The translations under genes were made by a program, and so were the position numbers. DNA of 54,404 bases. Source: Prevotella sp. Its GTDB lineage: Bacteria > Bacteroidota > Bacteroidia > Bacteroidales > Bacteroidaceae. Under the pieces are notes generated by a model, which was not told the origin of the DNA, made no database searches, and saw only the letters and a list, made by a program, of their open reading frames with translations. The stretch lies in assembly GCA_017524385.1 (NCBI GenBank), contig JAFWSS010000027.1, positions 1 through 54,404 on the forward strand, read 5' to 3'. Below, in pieces: positions 7,656 through 16,261 of the stretch (its first letter is position 1; the number at the start of each line of letters is the position of its first letter).

Positions 7656-9299
7656 ATGGAAAAAAGCGCATTGCAGCAGGCTAGGGCAGCCTACAAGCCC
7701 AAACTGCCAAAGGCTCTTCAGGGTGCCGTGAAAGCGATGGAGGGAGCACCCACTCAAAGTGTGGACAATCAAGAGGAAATCAAGGCCCTCTTTCCCAACA
7801 CCTATGGCATGCCTCTTGTAGAATTCGTTCCCGGAGACGAAGCGAACAACAAAAAAATGAACGTTGGCATCATCCTCAGCGGAGGTCAGGCACCTGGTGG
7901 ACACAATGTCATCTGCGGTTTGTTCGACACCGTCAAGAAACTTAACCCCGAGAACAAACTTTACGGATTCCTCATGGGCCCCGGCGGACTCGTGGACCAC
8001 AATTATATGGAGATTACCGCAGACTATGTGGACAACTATCGCAACACAGGTGGTTTTGACATGATTGGAAGCGGTCGCACCAAACTAGAAGAGGAAAGCC
8101 AGTTTGAAAAAGGTATTGAAATCATCCGCAAACTTGACATACAAGCCATCGTCATCATTGGTGGCGACGACTCCAACACCAATGCCTGCGTGCTTGCCGA
8201 ATACTATGCAGCCCAAAACTATGGCGTTCAGGTCATTGGCTGCCCGAAAACCATCGACGGCGACTTGAAGAACGACCAGATTGAAACCAGTTTCGGTTTT
8301 GATACGGCCACTAAGACCTATGCCGAATTGATAGGAAACATCGAGCGAGACTGCAACTCTGCTCGCAAGTACTGGCATTTCATCAAACTCATGGGCCGTT
8401 CGGCCAGCCACATCGCATTGGAGTGTGCCTTGCAATGCCAACCCAACATCTGTCTCATCTCTGAGGAGGTGGAGGCAAAAGACCTCACGCTCAACGATAT
8501 CGTAGAGCAAATATGCGAGGCTGTCGCCGCCAGGGCAGAGAGAGGCAACAACTTTGGTGTCGTTCTCGTTCCCGAGGGACTCATCGAGTTCATACCCGCC
8601 ATTGGAAGACTCATCGACGAACTCAACGACCTGCTTGCCGCCCATGGGGCTGAATACAAGGACCTGCCGGCAGAGGAGCAACGTGAGTACATCCACAACC
8701 ATCTTTCCAAGGAAAATGCCGAGACTTTCGACACCCTTCCGGAAAGCGTCGCACGCCAACTCTCACTCGACAGAGACCCTCACGGCAATGTTCAGGTTTC
8801 ACTCATCGAGACAGAGAAGTTGCTCTCTGAGATGTGTGAGGCGAAGTTGGAGAAATGGGCCAAGGAAGGTAAGTTTGTCGGAAAGTTCGCCACGCTTCAC
8901 CACTTCTTCGGATATGAGGGCAGGTGTGCCACTCCTTCCAATTTCGATGCCGACTACTGCTATGCCCTTGGTGCAAGTGCCGCGCAACTCATCGCCAATG
9001 GAAAGACCGGTTACATGGCCATCGTGAAAAACACCACTGCTCCCTCCGACGAGTGGAAGGCCGGAGGTGTGCCCATCACGATGATGATGAACATGGAGCG
9101 AAGGAACGGAAAGATGAAACCCGTCATCAGAAAAGCATTGGTGGAGTTGGACGGCAACCCCTTCAAGACTTTCGCCGCCATCCGTGACAAATGGGCTCTT
9201 GAGACTTGCTACGTCTATCCTGGCCCCATCCAGTACTGGGGACCTAAGGAGGTTTGCGACAAGACAACCATCACGCTCGCATTGGAGCATGTGAAATAA
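7656..9299 (+). CDS. pfp: Diphosphate--fructose-6-phosphate 1-phosphotransferase (PPi-PFK)
   Basis: A 547-aa cytoplasmic glycolytic enzyme that reversibly phosphorylates fructose 6-phosphate with pyrophosphate instead of ATP. The N-terminal nucleotide/PPi site reads [11 protein letters not shown] (74-84). The diagnostic GGDDSN (169-174) carries Asp where ATP-dependent enzymes have Gly, and PKTIDGD (197-203) supplies the Lys that marks PPi specificity, with catalytic Asp201 or its neighbour. The length fits the long (beta-subunit-like) PPi-PFK class common in Bacteroidota. It has its own promoter and a strong terminator directly after it. Confidence 0.96.
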   Translation: MEKSALQQARAAYKPKLPKALQGAVKAMEGAPTQSVDNQEEIKALFPNTYGMPLVEFVPGDEANNKKMNVGIILSGGQAPGGHNVICGLFDTVKKLNPENKLYGFLMGPGGLVDHNYMEITADYVDNYRNTGGFDMIGSGRTKLEEESQFEKGIEIIRKLDIQAIVIIGGDDSNTNACVLAEYYAAQNYGVQVIGCPKTIDGDLKNDQIETSFGFDTATKTYAELIGNIERDCNSARKYWHFIKLMGRSASHIALECALQCQPNICLISEEVEAKDLTLNDIVEQICEAVAARAERGNNFGVVLVPEGLIEFIPAIGRLIDELNDLLAAHGAEYKDLPAEEQREYIHNHLSKENAETFDTLPESVARQLSLDRDPHGNVQVSLIETEKLLSEMCEAKLEKWAKEGKFVGKFATLHHFFGYEGRCATPSNFDADYCYALGASAAQLIANGKTGYMAIVKNTTAPSDEWKAGGVPITMMMNMERRNGKMKPVIRKALVELDGNPFKTFAAIRDKWALETCYVYPGPIQYWGPKEVCDKTTITLALEHVK

Positions 9300-9314
9300 C
9301 TCATTCCCTATTCT

Positions 9315-9358
9315 GGGTGGGCATGTGGGTGATGCCCCATATGCCCACCCTTTTGTTT
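9315..9358 (+). terminator. Rho-independent terminator of pfp
   Basis: A 10-bp perfect stem GGGTGGGCAT/ATGCCCACCC (9315-9324 with 9341-9350), with extra pairing TGGG/CCCA above, is followed by TTTTGTTTG. It lies 15 bp after the pfp stop and only 6 bp before the lysozyme ATG. Confidence 0.85.
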
Positions 9359-9363
9359 GACAA

Positions 9364-10320
9364 ATGCCCAAGAAAAGGAAAAAGGCGCAGGATGCAACCC
9401 CAGGACTTGCCGAAAGAAAGCACGGATGGTGGAAGGACATGGGGGGACGGTTGACGCGGCTGCCTCAATGGACGTGGTGGACCATTGCCGGCGTTGCGGC
9501 ATTCTCTTATGTGTGGGCATTATATGTCTTTTTTGTAGAACCTTTTGGTTTCAGATGGCGTGCTGTCTTCGGCGACCCGTCTTATCCGAAGGGATACAGT
9601 GTGCATGGCATCGACATCAGCCATCACCAAGGTAAAATCGACTGGACGAAACTTAGCAATGCGATGGTTGACCGTTCCAATTTGGCGTTTATCATGGTGA
9701 AGGCCACCGAGGGCTCCAATTATCTCGATGACTGCTTTGAGGAGAATTTCAGAAAAGCCAAGGAATACGGATTCATCAGAGGCGCTTATCATTTCTGGAG
9801 CACCGTCTCCACAGCCAGGGAACAAGCCGCTTTCTTTTTGGACAATGTCAAGTTGGAGGTGGGAGATTTGCCTCCCGTGCTCGATGTGGAAGCGAAACAG
9901 GAGAACATGAGCGACGAGGATTTCCAAATGGAATTGCTTGCTTGGCTTCACATCGTGGAGGATCGATACCATGTGAAACCCATCATTTACACCTATTATA
10001 AATTTAAGGAGAGGTATCTCAAAGACGAGCGTTTCGATGCCTATCCTTTCTGGGTGGCCCATTATTACGTGTCCGACGTGCAATACCAGGGAAAATGGAA
10101 GTTTTGGCAGCACACCGATGTTGGACGTCTTCCAGGAATCATTGGTTATGTGGATTTGGACATCTACAACGGGTCGATGTTCGGACTGAAGAAACTGACC
10201 ATTCAAGAAGAGGACTTGGCTGTTCCCGAAATAGTGCCCCCTGACAGTTTGCAGAATGACTCTTCAGCCTATGAGGTGAACGACAGTGACACCCAGTCTC
10301 CCATCGATGTCTTCGACTGA
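9364..10320 (+). CDS. Glycoside hydrolase family 25 lysozyme, membrane anchored
   Basis: A 318-aa protein. A basic N-terminus (MPKKRKKAQ) is followed by one transmembrane segment at about residues 37-58 (WTIAGVAAFSYVWALYVFFV), which should anchor the enzyme with its catalytic domain outside the cytoplasm. The GH25 domain (about 80-285) has GIDISHHQGKIDW (first catalytic-site Asp), FIMVKATEGSNY, GAYHFW and the acid pair in LPPVLDVEAK (DxE). Such enzymes cleave the N-acetylmuramate-N-acetylglucosamine bond of peptidoglycan. The C-terminal 35 residues are acidic and of low complexity. The final 52 bp overlap tail-to-tail with prmA. The start lies just beyond the pfp terminator, so it may depend on read-through or a weak promoter I could not identify. 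Confidence 0.9.
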   Translation: MPKKRKKAQDATPGLAERKHGWWKDMGGRLTRLPQWTWWTIAGVAAFSYVWALYVFFVEPFGFRWRAVFGDPSYPKGYSVHGIDISHHQGKIDWTKLSNAMVDRSNLAFIMVKATEGSNYLDDCFEENFRKAKEYGFIRGAYHFWSTVSTAREQAAFFLDNVKLEVGDLPPVLDVEAKQENMSDEDFQMELLAWLHIVEDRYHVKPIIYTYYKFKERYLKDERFDAYPFWVAHYYVSDVQYQGKWKFWQHTDVGRLPGIIGYVDLDIYNGSMFGLKKLTIQEEDLAVPEIVPPDSLQNDSSAYEVNDSDTQSPIDVFD

Positions 10321-11135
10321 AGCGTCAACCCCAGTCTTTTGGCTTCTTCCAGCAACGCAGGTGTGTCGTCCTCGTAGAAACCGCTGATGGTCAGCCGTCC
10401 GTAGGCAGCCATCACCTCGCGCATCGCACCCATGTCTTTGAGAAGGATGTTGCGGTTGATGTTGGCCATGACATGGTCGAAGACACCGCTGATATGCGTC
10501 AGGACGTTTCGGGCACCGCAAAGCACCTCGATGTTTGTCACTTGGTTCAACAATGCGTTATGACGTGTGTTCTCCACGCTCCATTCGTCAATGTCGTAGG
10601 CAACCACCTCTTCTGCCCCAAGTTTCGAAGCCACGATGGACAGTATCCCTGTTCCGCAACCGCAGTCGAGAACACGCTTGCCTTGAAGGTCGTCATCCAG
10701 CAACTGTGCCACCATCATCTGCGTGGTGACGTGCGTGCCAGTGCCAAAGGCCATATGGGCATCGATCACCACGTCGATCATTCCCTCCTTGTGCTCAACA
10801 GTGTGTTTCGTGTCGTGGATGATGCATCGGCCGCTCACTTCTATGGGTTTGAAACCTACAGACTCCCATTCCTCGTTCCAGTCCTTGTACTCTGATTGCT
10901 CAATGGAGTAATCCACGGTAACCCCAGGCAAAGGGAAGTCGGAAAGCAGTGTGGATAGAATGTCCTTGTCGAACATCTCTTCTTGTACATAACCTTTCAA
11001 TACGTCTCCCTCACGCTCGAAAGTCTCGAAACCCGCTTCACCGCCCAGATAGGCTACAAGGTCGAACGCAGTGTCTGCCATGTCGGCAGACAAGTTGTCG
11101 GCATGCAAATGGAATGTGGCAGTCAAGTATTTCAT
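10269..11135 (-). CDS. prmA: Ribosomal protein L11 methyltransferase
   Basis: A 288-aa SAM-dependent methyltransferase. The N-terminal alpha/beta domain starts MKYLTATFHLHADN; the linker contains EWESVGFKPIEV and the catalytic domain has FGTGTHVTT, the SAM-binding VLDCGCGTGILSIVASKLG and DHVMANINRNIL, the NIN-type active-site loop of PrmA. The enzyme trimethylates ribosomal protein L11. I prefer the ATG at 11135; the longer in-frame version is basic and unlike any PrmA start. A -7 element (TAAATTTG, 11221-11214) precedes it. Its last 52 bp overlap the convergent lysozyme gene. Confidence 0.93.
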   Translation of the reverse strand: MKYLTATFHLHADNLSADMADTAFDLVAYLGGEAGFETFEREGDVLKGYVQEEMFDKDILSTLLSDFPLPGVTVDYSIEQSEYKDWNEEWESVGFKPIEVSGRCIIHDTKHTVEHKEGMIDVVIDAHMAFGTGTHVTTQMMVAQLLDDDLQGKRVLDCGCGTGILSIVASKLGAEEVVAYDIDEWSVENTRHNALLNQVTNIEVLCGARNVLTHISGVFDHVMANINRNILLKDMGAMREVMAAYGRLTISGFYEDDTPALLEEAKRLGLTLQSKTSMGDWVSLSFTS

Positions 11136-11213
11136 ATCCTCTCTCCTGTTTTTTCTTGCCCGTCGATGGCGCTTTTTTTGTCCAAAAAAAGGGCAATAAG
11201 TGAAATGACGGTG

Positions 11214-11221
11214 CAAATTTA
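11214..11221 (-). promoter_or_regulatory. Candidate -7 element for prmA
   Basis: TAAATTTG on the minus strand, about 80 bp upstream of the prmA start. A convincing -33 box is missing. Confidence 0.4.
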
Positions 11222-11263
11222 TAAAAAATAGGGAAAAACCTATGTTCCTTTAGGGTTTTTCCT

Positions 11264-11271
11264 TATATTTG
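11264..11271 (+). promoter_or_regulatory. Candidate -7 element for the Tyr/Gly-rich protein gene
   Basis: TATATTTG lies about 55 bp upstream of the ATG at 11325. The -33 position reads TATG, a weak match. It is divergent from the prmA element 43 bp away. Confidence 0.45.
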
Positions 11272-11324
11272 CATGCATTCTTGAGCTAAATTTGCAATGT
11301 GAAATAGTGAATATCAAAAAACAA

Positions 11325-12419
11325 ATGGATATGAAAAGGAAATTATTGCTTTCACTGATGGTTGGAGTGCTCCCGCTCTCCATCTTCGCGCAGGACGACA
11401 TGTACTACGTCCCGAAGAAGGTGGAAAAGGTGGAGAAGGTGACGACTGCACCTGAAAGGGTCAATCTTCCGGCACCCAAGCCCCTTGGGATGTCGGTGGA
11501 TGAGTACAACCGCAGAAACATGCGGAGTTCATACCAGACTCTTAACGGCGACTCTTTAGGAGATGACATCATCGACTTCACGGCTGGTGATGGCTATCCT
11601 GTGATAGACACGATCTATGTCGATGGCAGAAGATATGATGACGACTTTTACTACTCTGCCCGCATGGGTCTTTTCGACGGCTATTATGGATGGTACAACC
11701 CCTTCTTCTATGATTATCTCGGATGGAGGTGGGGACACTACTATGACCTCTGGTCGCCATGGGGATATTACTATCCAGGATGGTATTATGGCTATTATTC
11801 ACCTTGGTATGATCCCTTCTATTACGGCTATTACGGCTGGTATGGATACCGTGGATGGTGGGATCCATATTATTACTACAACCCCTATTACTATTACGGG
11901 GGTGGAGTGGCCTACCATTATGACAACCAGAATTGGAGACATGCCGACTACTCTTCTGCCAGCAGGAACATGATCAGAAGCAATGGGTTCTCCGTTGCAG
12001 AACATGGCACCTTCGGTGGACGAAGGGTTGCCAGTGGCAGCTTCTCCCCTGCCGGTACCAGCAGCAGGGCGGGGTCAAGGACCACGTATGGCAATTCCAC
12101 CAACAGAAGGACAGGATTCGGTGGTAGTGGCAACTATTCTGGTGGCTCGTCATCAAGAAGTTCTTCTGGTGTGGTGTCACGAAGCAGTTCAGGCAATTCC
12201 GGCTTTGCTGGCTCCAGCAGAAGCAGTTCGTCAAGCAGTTACGGTGGGTCTAGAAGCACTACCTCAAGTTCAAGCTACGGAGGCTCCAGCAGTTCCAGAG
12301 GTTCGTTCGGCGGCAGCGGCGGCGGTGGCGGCGGCTCCTTCGGCGGCGGCGGTGGCGGTTCCCGCTCCGGTGGCAGCTTCGGCGGCGGTGGCGGTGGACG
12401 CTCCGGTGGCAGAAGATAG
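11325..12419 (+). CDS. Secreted Tyr/Trp-rich and Gly/Ser-rich protein of unknown function
   Basis: A 364-aa exported protein (MDMKRKLLLSLMVGVLPLSI, signal peptide ending at FAQ-D). The body falls into three parts: an N-terminal region with conserved-looking DDMYYVPKK; residues about 105-200, a very aromatic stretch built of short WYGYY and PYYYY-type units; and a C-terminal half of Ser/Gly/Arg ending in long runs of glycine. There is no catalytic motif. Similar proteins in Bacteroidota are annotated only as hypothetical. The following gene encodes an outer-membrane porin only 51 bp downstream, so the pair is likely cotranscribed and this product may be cell-surface associated. Starting at 11331 instead would remove two residues. 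Confidence 0.75.
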   Translation: MDMKRKLLLSLMVGVLPLSIFAQDDMYYVPKKVEKVEKVTTAPERVNLPAPKPLGMSVDEYNRRNMRSSYQTLNGDSLGDDIIDFTAGDGYPVIDTIYVDGRRYDDDFYYSARMGLFDGYYGWYNPFFYDYLGWRWGHYYDLWSPWGYYYPGWYYGYYSPWYDPFYYGYYGWYGYRGWWDPYYYYNPYYYYGGGVAYHYDNQNWRHADYSSASRNMIRSNGFSVAEHGTFGGRRVASGSFSPAGTSSRAGSRTTYGNSTNRRTGFGGSGNYSGGSSSRSSSGVVSRSSSGNSGFAGSSRSSSSSSYGGSRSTTSSSSYGGSSSSRGSFGGSGGGGGGSFGGGGGGSRSGGSFGGGGGGRSGGRR

Positions 12420-12470
12420 AACTATTGAAGATAGGACACACATACACCTTCATATAAAAATGGTAAGAAA

Positions 12471-14027
12471 ATGAAAAAGATATATTTGTTGATGGCATCT
12501 GCCATCATCGCACTGCCCTTGGCAGCGCAGGAAACCTATGAGAATGCGAAAATCATCACCCAGGACCTTAACGGTACTGCCCGCTATGTGGGCATGGGTG
12601 GTGCGACGGACGCACTGGGAGGTGAGATTTCCTCCATCAGCTCCAATCCCGCCGGTATCGGTCTCTTCAGGCATAACAAGTTCGAGGGTACCGTGGGAAT
12701 GGTGTCTCAGCAAGGTGCTGCAAACTACCCTGAAGGCGACGAGACAAACCTGAGTTTCGACCAGATAGGATTCGTATATTCCACAAGGAGTGGCGAGAAT
12801 TCGTTCCTCAATATGGGTTTCAATTATCATAAAAGCAAGAATTTCAATTATATCCTCTCCGCAGACGACAGACTCGACAATGCTTCTCAGAACAAGAACT
12901 CCTATATGAAACTTGCCAATGGCTTGCTCTATAACAAGGATTTCGATGGGAATTTCAATCTTGATGCCGACTATGTCACCTGTAACCAGTTGGACGACAT
13001 TTTCACCAGGAACCTCTTTTATGAGAATGATCCCAACATCGCATACTACTATGATGCCGCCTGTTATGATTTCGACAGGGCGCACAAAGGGTATATCGGG
13101 GCATATGATTTCAATATCAGTGGAAACATCAACGACCGCGTCTATCTTGGTATGACAGTAGGATTGGAGGATGTGCATTACAAGCATATCTCTGATTACA
13201 CCGAGGAAATGGTGGTGCCCAACAACATCAACCTCAATTCACTTAACGTGTATGACGACAGGAGAATCACGGGTACGGGCTACAACCTCAAGTTTGGTGC
13301 CATCTTCCGTCCCATAGAATATGCCCCCTTCCTCATCGGTGTCAACGTCCATACTCCTACTTGGTACAGGCTCACCACTAGCAACTATACCGAGGTGAGT
13401 GACGGCAACAACACCATATGGTCGGAGGATGCCTATGATTACAAGGTCTATACGCCCTGGAAATTCGGAATCAACATGGGCTACACCGACGGTAGGCTGT
13501 TTGCCATCGGAGCATCATACGATTTTGCCGACTACGCCCACACCGACACACGTATCAACGACGGTGGAAGCTATGACTTCTACGACTATTATGAGTCGAG
13601 CAGCAGCGACAAGGAGATGAACGGACATACAAAGAGGACGCTCAAGGGCGTGTCCACCTTCAAATTGGGTGCAGAGGTGAGACCCATCCCGGAAATGGCC
13701 ATTCGTGCCGGATACAACTATGTCTCTGCCATGTATGACAAAGAAGGTTTCAAGGATGGTACACTCAACTCTCCGGGCAGCTATTATGCCACTGCCACCG
13801 ACTATACCAACTGGAAGGCCACCAATCGCTTCACTTTCGGCATTGGATGGAGAATCAATAAATGGAACCTCGACCTGGCTTATCAGTACAGTACTTCTGA
13901 AGGCGAATTCGCCCCGTTCATGAATTATGTGGACAGTGAATATGAGGACTGGGATAATCTGACCAATATGGTGAAAGTGGACAACAAGCGCCATCAGATT
14001 TTGTGCTCTGTGGGATATACGTTCTGA
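12471..14027 (+). CDS. OmpP1/FadL/TodX family outer-membrane transport protein
   Basis: A 518-aa beta-barrel protein with signal peptide (MKKIYLLMASAIIALPLAAQ). The mature N-terminus contains NGTARYVGMGGATDALGGE and SSNPAGIGLF, the hatch-like AxxMGGAxxAxxxDxxxxxxNPAG pattern of FadL-type porins. Alternating hydrophobic/polar beta strands continue to a C-terminal strand ending HQILCSVGYTF, with terminal Phe, as required for insertion by the Bam machinery. FadL relatives move hydrophobic compounds across the outer membrane; the substrate here is unknown. It follows the Tyr/Gly-rich protein gene and is closed by a terminator. Confidence 0.88.
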   Translation: MKKIYLLMASAIIALPLAAQETYENAKIITQDLNGTARYVGMGGATDALGGEISSISSNPAGIGLFRHNKFEGTVGMVSQQGAANYPEGDETNLSFDQIGFVYSTRSGENSFLNMGFNYHKSKNFNYILSADDRLDNASQNKNSYMKLANGLLYNKDFDGNFNLDADYVTCNQLDDIFTRNLFYENDPNIAYYYDAACYDFDRAHKGYIGAYDFNISGNINDRVYLGMTVGLEDVHYKHISDYTEEMVVPNNINLNSLNVYDDRRITGTGYNLKFGAIFRPIEYAPFLIGVNVHTPTWYRLTTSNYTEVSDGNNTIWSEDAYDYKVYTPWKFGINMGYTDGRLFAIGASYDFADYAHTDTRINDGGSYDFYDYYESSSSDKEMNGHTKRTLKGVSTFKLGAEVRPIPEMAIRAGYNYVSAMYDKEGFKDGTLNSPGSYYATATDYTNWKATNRFTFGIGWRINKWNLDLAYQYSTSEGEFAPFMNYVDSEYEDWDNLTNMVKVDNKRHQILCSVGYTF

Positions 14028-14048
14028 CTCCTTTCTGCATCATATATG

Positions 14049-14081
14049 AAAAGGCGCCCTGTAGCAGGGCGCCTTTTTTAG
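14049..14081 (+). terminator. Rho-independent terminator after the porin gene
   Basis: A perfect 10-bp stem AAGGCGCCCT/AGGGCGCCTT (14051-14060 with 14066-14075), a 5-nt loop GTAGC and a T-run. It is 24 bp after the stop. Confidence 0.92.
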
Positions 14082-14124
14082 GATATCATTTGTCTTATAA
14101 ACCTTATAGGTCAAATAAGAATCC

Positions 14125-14922
14125 TTAGTCTTCGTAATCGTCGGAGATTCCCTCGGCCTCCAGGCTGAGGTCTTCCGGGTCGGTGTCGAAAGTAGTGCGA
14201 TAGCTCTCTTCAGTCAACTTGTCCTCGTCGAAGGCATCGTCATCGTCATCAGTGCTGTAATAGTCTTCCTTCTCATTGAATTCTTCCTCTTCATCGTCAG
14301 CAGAAGGCTCATGGTCTAACTCGGTCTTCAGGTGTGGCTTCTCCAATAATGGCTTTGCTTTTGCGAAAATGGCTTCCACCCACATGCCTTTCGCTATCTC
14401 GAGCACCTCGAAACCATCGGCAACCTTCTTTTCATACATGCTGCCCGGTTTGCGAAGACGGTCTTTGGGAAGGGTGGTGGTGCTGATGTCGAATCCGCTC
14501 TCTATGATGTCTTGTATGCTTTGGGAAAGGCTGTCCCATCCTCCACCGAAATTGCGGTCGATGACCTCAAGCAGTTTCGTGGTGGAAATGTGGCGTATGT
14601 TCTCGTATGTAAGGTCTGTCACACGTAGGATGGGGCGCTTCTTCACGGCCCATTTCACCTTCGTGCTCTCATCCATTCTTAAAAGACCCACCTTGAAACC
14701 ACGTGCCTCGTATTTTTTCACTATCTCAGGCTTGTCCACAGTGACCTCCTCCATATCGAAAGCGCTTTTGACGATGTCGATGTAATGACGGATGTTGTCC
14801 TTGACGTCGGCATCCTTCTCCGCTGCTTCCCATAAACGGAAAATATCGTTCTCTTGCAAGTCCCAGACGTTGCTCTTGTTCAGGTTCTTCAAAGTAAGTC
14901 CCTTTTTGTCTCTTTGTCTCAT
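14125..14922 (-). CDS. Conserved hypothetical protein with acidic C-terminus, 265 aa
   Basis: A cytoplasmic-type protein without signal peptide. The first 190 residues are mixed helix and strand (NVWDLQENDIFRLWEA, IRHYIDIVKSAFDMEEV). The last 70 residues are very acidic (runs of Asp/Glu, DDEEEEFNEKEDYY, DDDDDAF). I recall similar proteins in Prevotella and Bacteroides but no function. It is monocistronic, with a well-formed promoter at 15013-14982. The acidic tail could mimic nucleic acid or bind a basic partner, which is only a speculation. Confidence 0.72.
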   Translation of the reverse strand: MRQRDKKGLTLKNLNKSNVWDLQENDIFRLWEAAEKDADVKDNIRHYIDIVKSAFDMEEVTVDKPEIVKKYEARGFKVGLLRMDESTKVKWAVKKRPILRVTDLTYENIRHISTTKLLEVIDRNFGGGWDSLSQSIQDIIESGFDISTTTLPKDRLRKPGSMYEKKVADGFEVLEIAKGMWVEAIFAKAKPLLEKPHLKTELDHEPSADDEEEEFNEKEDYYSTDDDDDAFDEDKLTEESYRTTFDTDPEDLSLEAEGISDDYED

Positions 14923-14981
14923 ATTATGTCTTGGTAAATGAATCCTTTTCTTCGGATGGTACTGGTTTTTGAGTTACGCTG

Positions 14982-15013
14982 CAAAAGTAAGTACTTTCTA
15001 TCTTATTTCCAAA
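14982..15013 (-). promoter_or_regulatory. Promoter of the 14922 gene
   Basis: TTTG (15013-15010), 20 bp, TACTTTTG (14989-14982): an exact match to the Bacteroidota -33/-7 consensus. The start codon is about 60 bp downstream. Confidence 0.7.
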
Positions 15014-15163
15014 AAAACAACGTTTTTTTTTCTCTATCTGTCTCACCATTCAGTTTTGTCACGTCATTCAGGTGATTTTTGGGAAATAACAACTGATTGA
15101 GTGATTGTGAAATGCTGAAGATTTTCACATTGTCCTTCAAGATTCAACTTTTGCGTCCCATTT

Positions 15164-15195
15164 CTTGCACATTCCAACCTTATTTCATATTTTTG
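15164..15195 (+). promoter_or_regulatory. Promoter of the 15229 gene
   Basis: CTTG (15164-15167), 20 bp, TATTTTTG (15188-15195). Transcription would begin near 15203, so the ATG at 15229 is compatible. Confidence 0.55.
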
Positions 15196-15228
15196 TCTCA
15201 TTATTTGAATCAGCAAGTTTTTTGACCC

Positions 15229-16248
15229 ATGGAAGATGATGAGAAAATGTATGTAAAAGAGGACGAGCAAGACGAGTCTGGACACATTCTTGGAGAGCGT
15301 CCCGATTATTACGTGAGAAGGTCGAAAAGGGCTTGCTGGATGAGATATGTCCTCTTTCCTTTGGTTTGCATTGCCGTAGCCTTTGCCATTTACCGCTTTG
15401 TGCGTTTCATCAATAATGTCGAGCAATTGCCTGACATGGGTGACGAGCCTTCCTCCCAAGTCTCTTATGCCTTAGGGCAAGGGGAAAGTGGAAAAGAGGG
15501 AGAGGTGGCTCAAAGGCTTGCGAAAATCTACGATGACATGTTGGATGATTCCAGGCCTCATCCCCTCACTTATCTCTCTTCCGATTTCAGACAGGTGATG
15601 ATGGATGTCTTGAATGCCGAGAGGGAGTGTGGGTGCACCCTTCTCGATCATGACTTGTGGGAGAGGACGACGGGTTCTGATCATGATATGCAAATCAAGT
15701 CGGTTACTGTCGCAACAGACGACAGGGCGAGTGGTGAAGTGATGGTAAAGGGGAAGCAGGGGCATTATTCCAACCAGGAGACGATCGTTGTGATGCTTTT
15801 CTTGGAAAACGGGCAATGGATGGTTGATGATATGCTCACCTCCTACGGCTCTGAGAAGGGGATGCTCAGGCAAAAGGCCGAGGAGGTGTTGAGTACGCTC
15901 TCGGAACAAGAAAGGTTGGAGCGGCGGGAAGATGTGCGCCATGATGCTCCCGTTCATACATTGAGTCTGAGGGGTGTTTTGGAGGAAAGAAACCTCGTGA
16001 ATTTCGATATGTACCTGACCATCTCAGAGGGGAGTGTGAAGGGTGAATGTGAAATCGAAGGTGATGGTGCAAGATATATACTGACAGGTGAGATTGATGA
16101 CGACGGGGCGATGGTGCTTCGTGAATACAAGAACGGTGTCTTTTCCGGTCGATTCTTCGAGGGACGGATGGAAGGGAACTCTTATGTTGGAAAATACAGG
16201 AATTCTTTGGGGACCACCTCAAGTGATTTCAAAGCAACATTGCGATGA
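15229..16248 (+). CDS. Single-span membrane protein of unknown function
   Basis: A 339-aa protein. The acidic N-terminal 35 residues are followed by one transmembrane segment (about 38-60, MRYVLFPLVCIAVAFAIYRF), so the rest probably faces the periplasm. Residues 90-215 (LAKIYDDMLDD, YLSSDFRQVM, GQWMVDDMLTSY) resemble the small alpha+beta fold of DUF3828/NTF2-like domains; the C-terminal third consists of strands such as NGVFSGRFFEGRMEGNSYVG. No catalytic motif is apparent. The gene has its own promoter and ends 13 bp from the convergent permease gene. Confidence 0.7.
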   Translation: MEDDEKMYVKEDEQDESGHILGERPDYYVRRSKRACWMRYVLFPLVCIAVAFAIYRFVRFINNVEQLPDMGDEPSSQVSYALGQGESGKEGEVAQRLAKIYDDMLDDSRPHPLTYLSSDFRQVMMDVLNAERECGCTLLDHDLWERTTGSDHDMQIKSVTVATDDRASGEVMVKGKQGHYSNQETIVVMLFLENGQWMVDDMLTSYGSEKGMLRQKAEEVLSTLSEQERLERREDVRHDAPVHTLSLRGVLEERNLVNFDMYLTISEGSVKGECEIEGDGARYILTGEIDDDGAMVLREYKNGVFSGRFFEGRMEGNSYVGKYRNSLGTTSSDFKATLR

Positions 16249-16261
16249 GGCGTCTGAAGGC

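Larger units (their letters stand above)
14923..15228. other. Divergent intergenic region with two promoters
   Basis: The 306-bp gap between two divergent genes holds the promoter pair described separately (minus strand 15013-14982; plus strand 15164-15195). I see no further gene or stable structure; the rest is A/T-rich. Confidence 0.6.
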
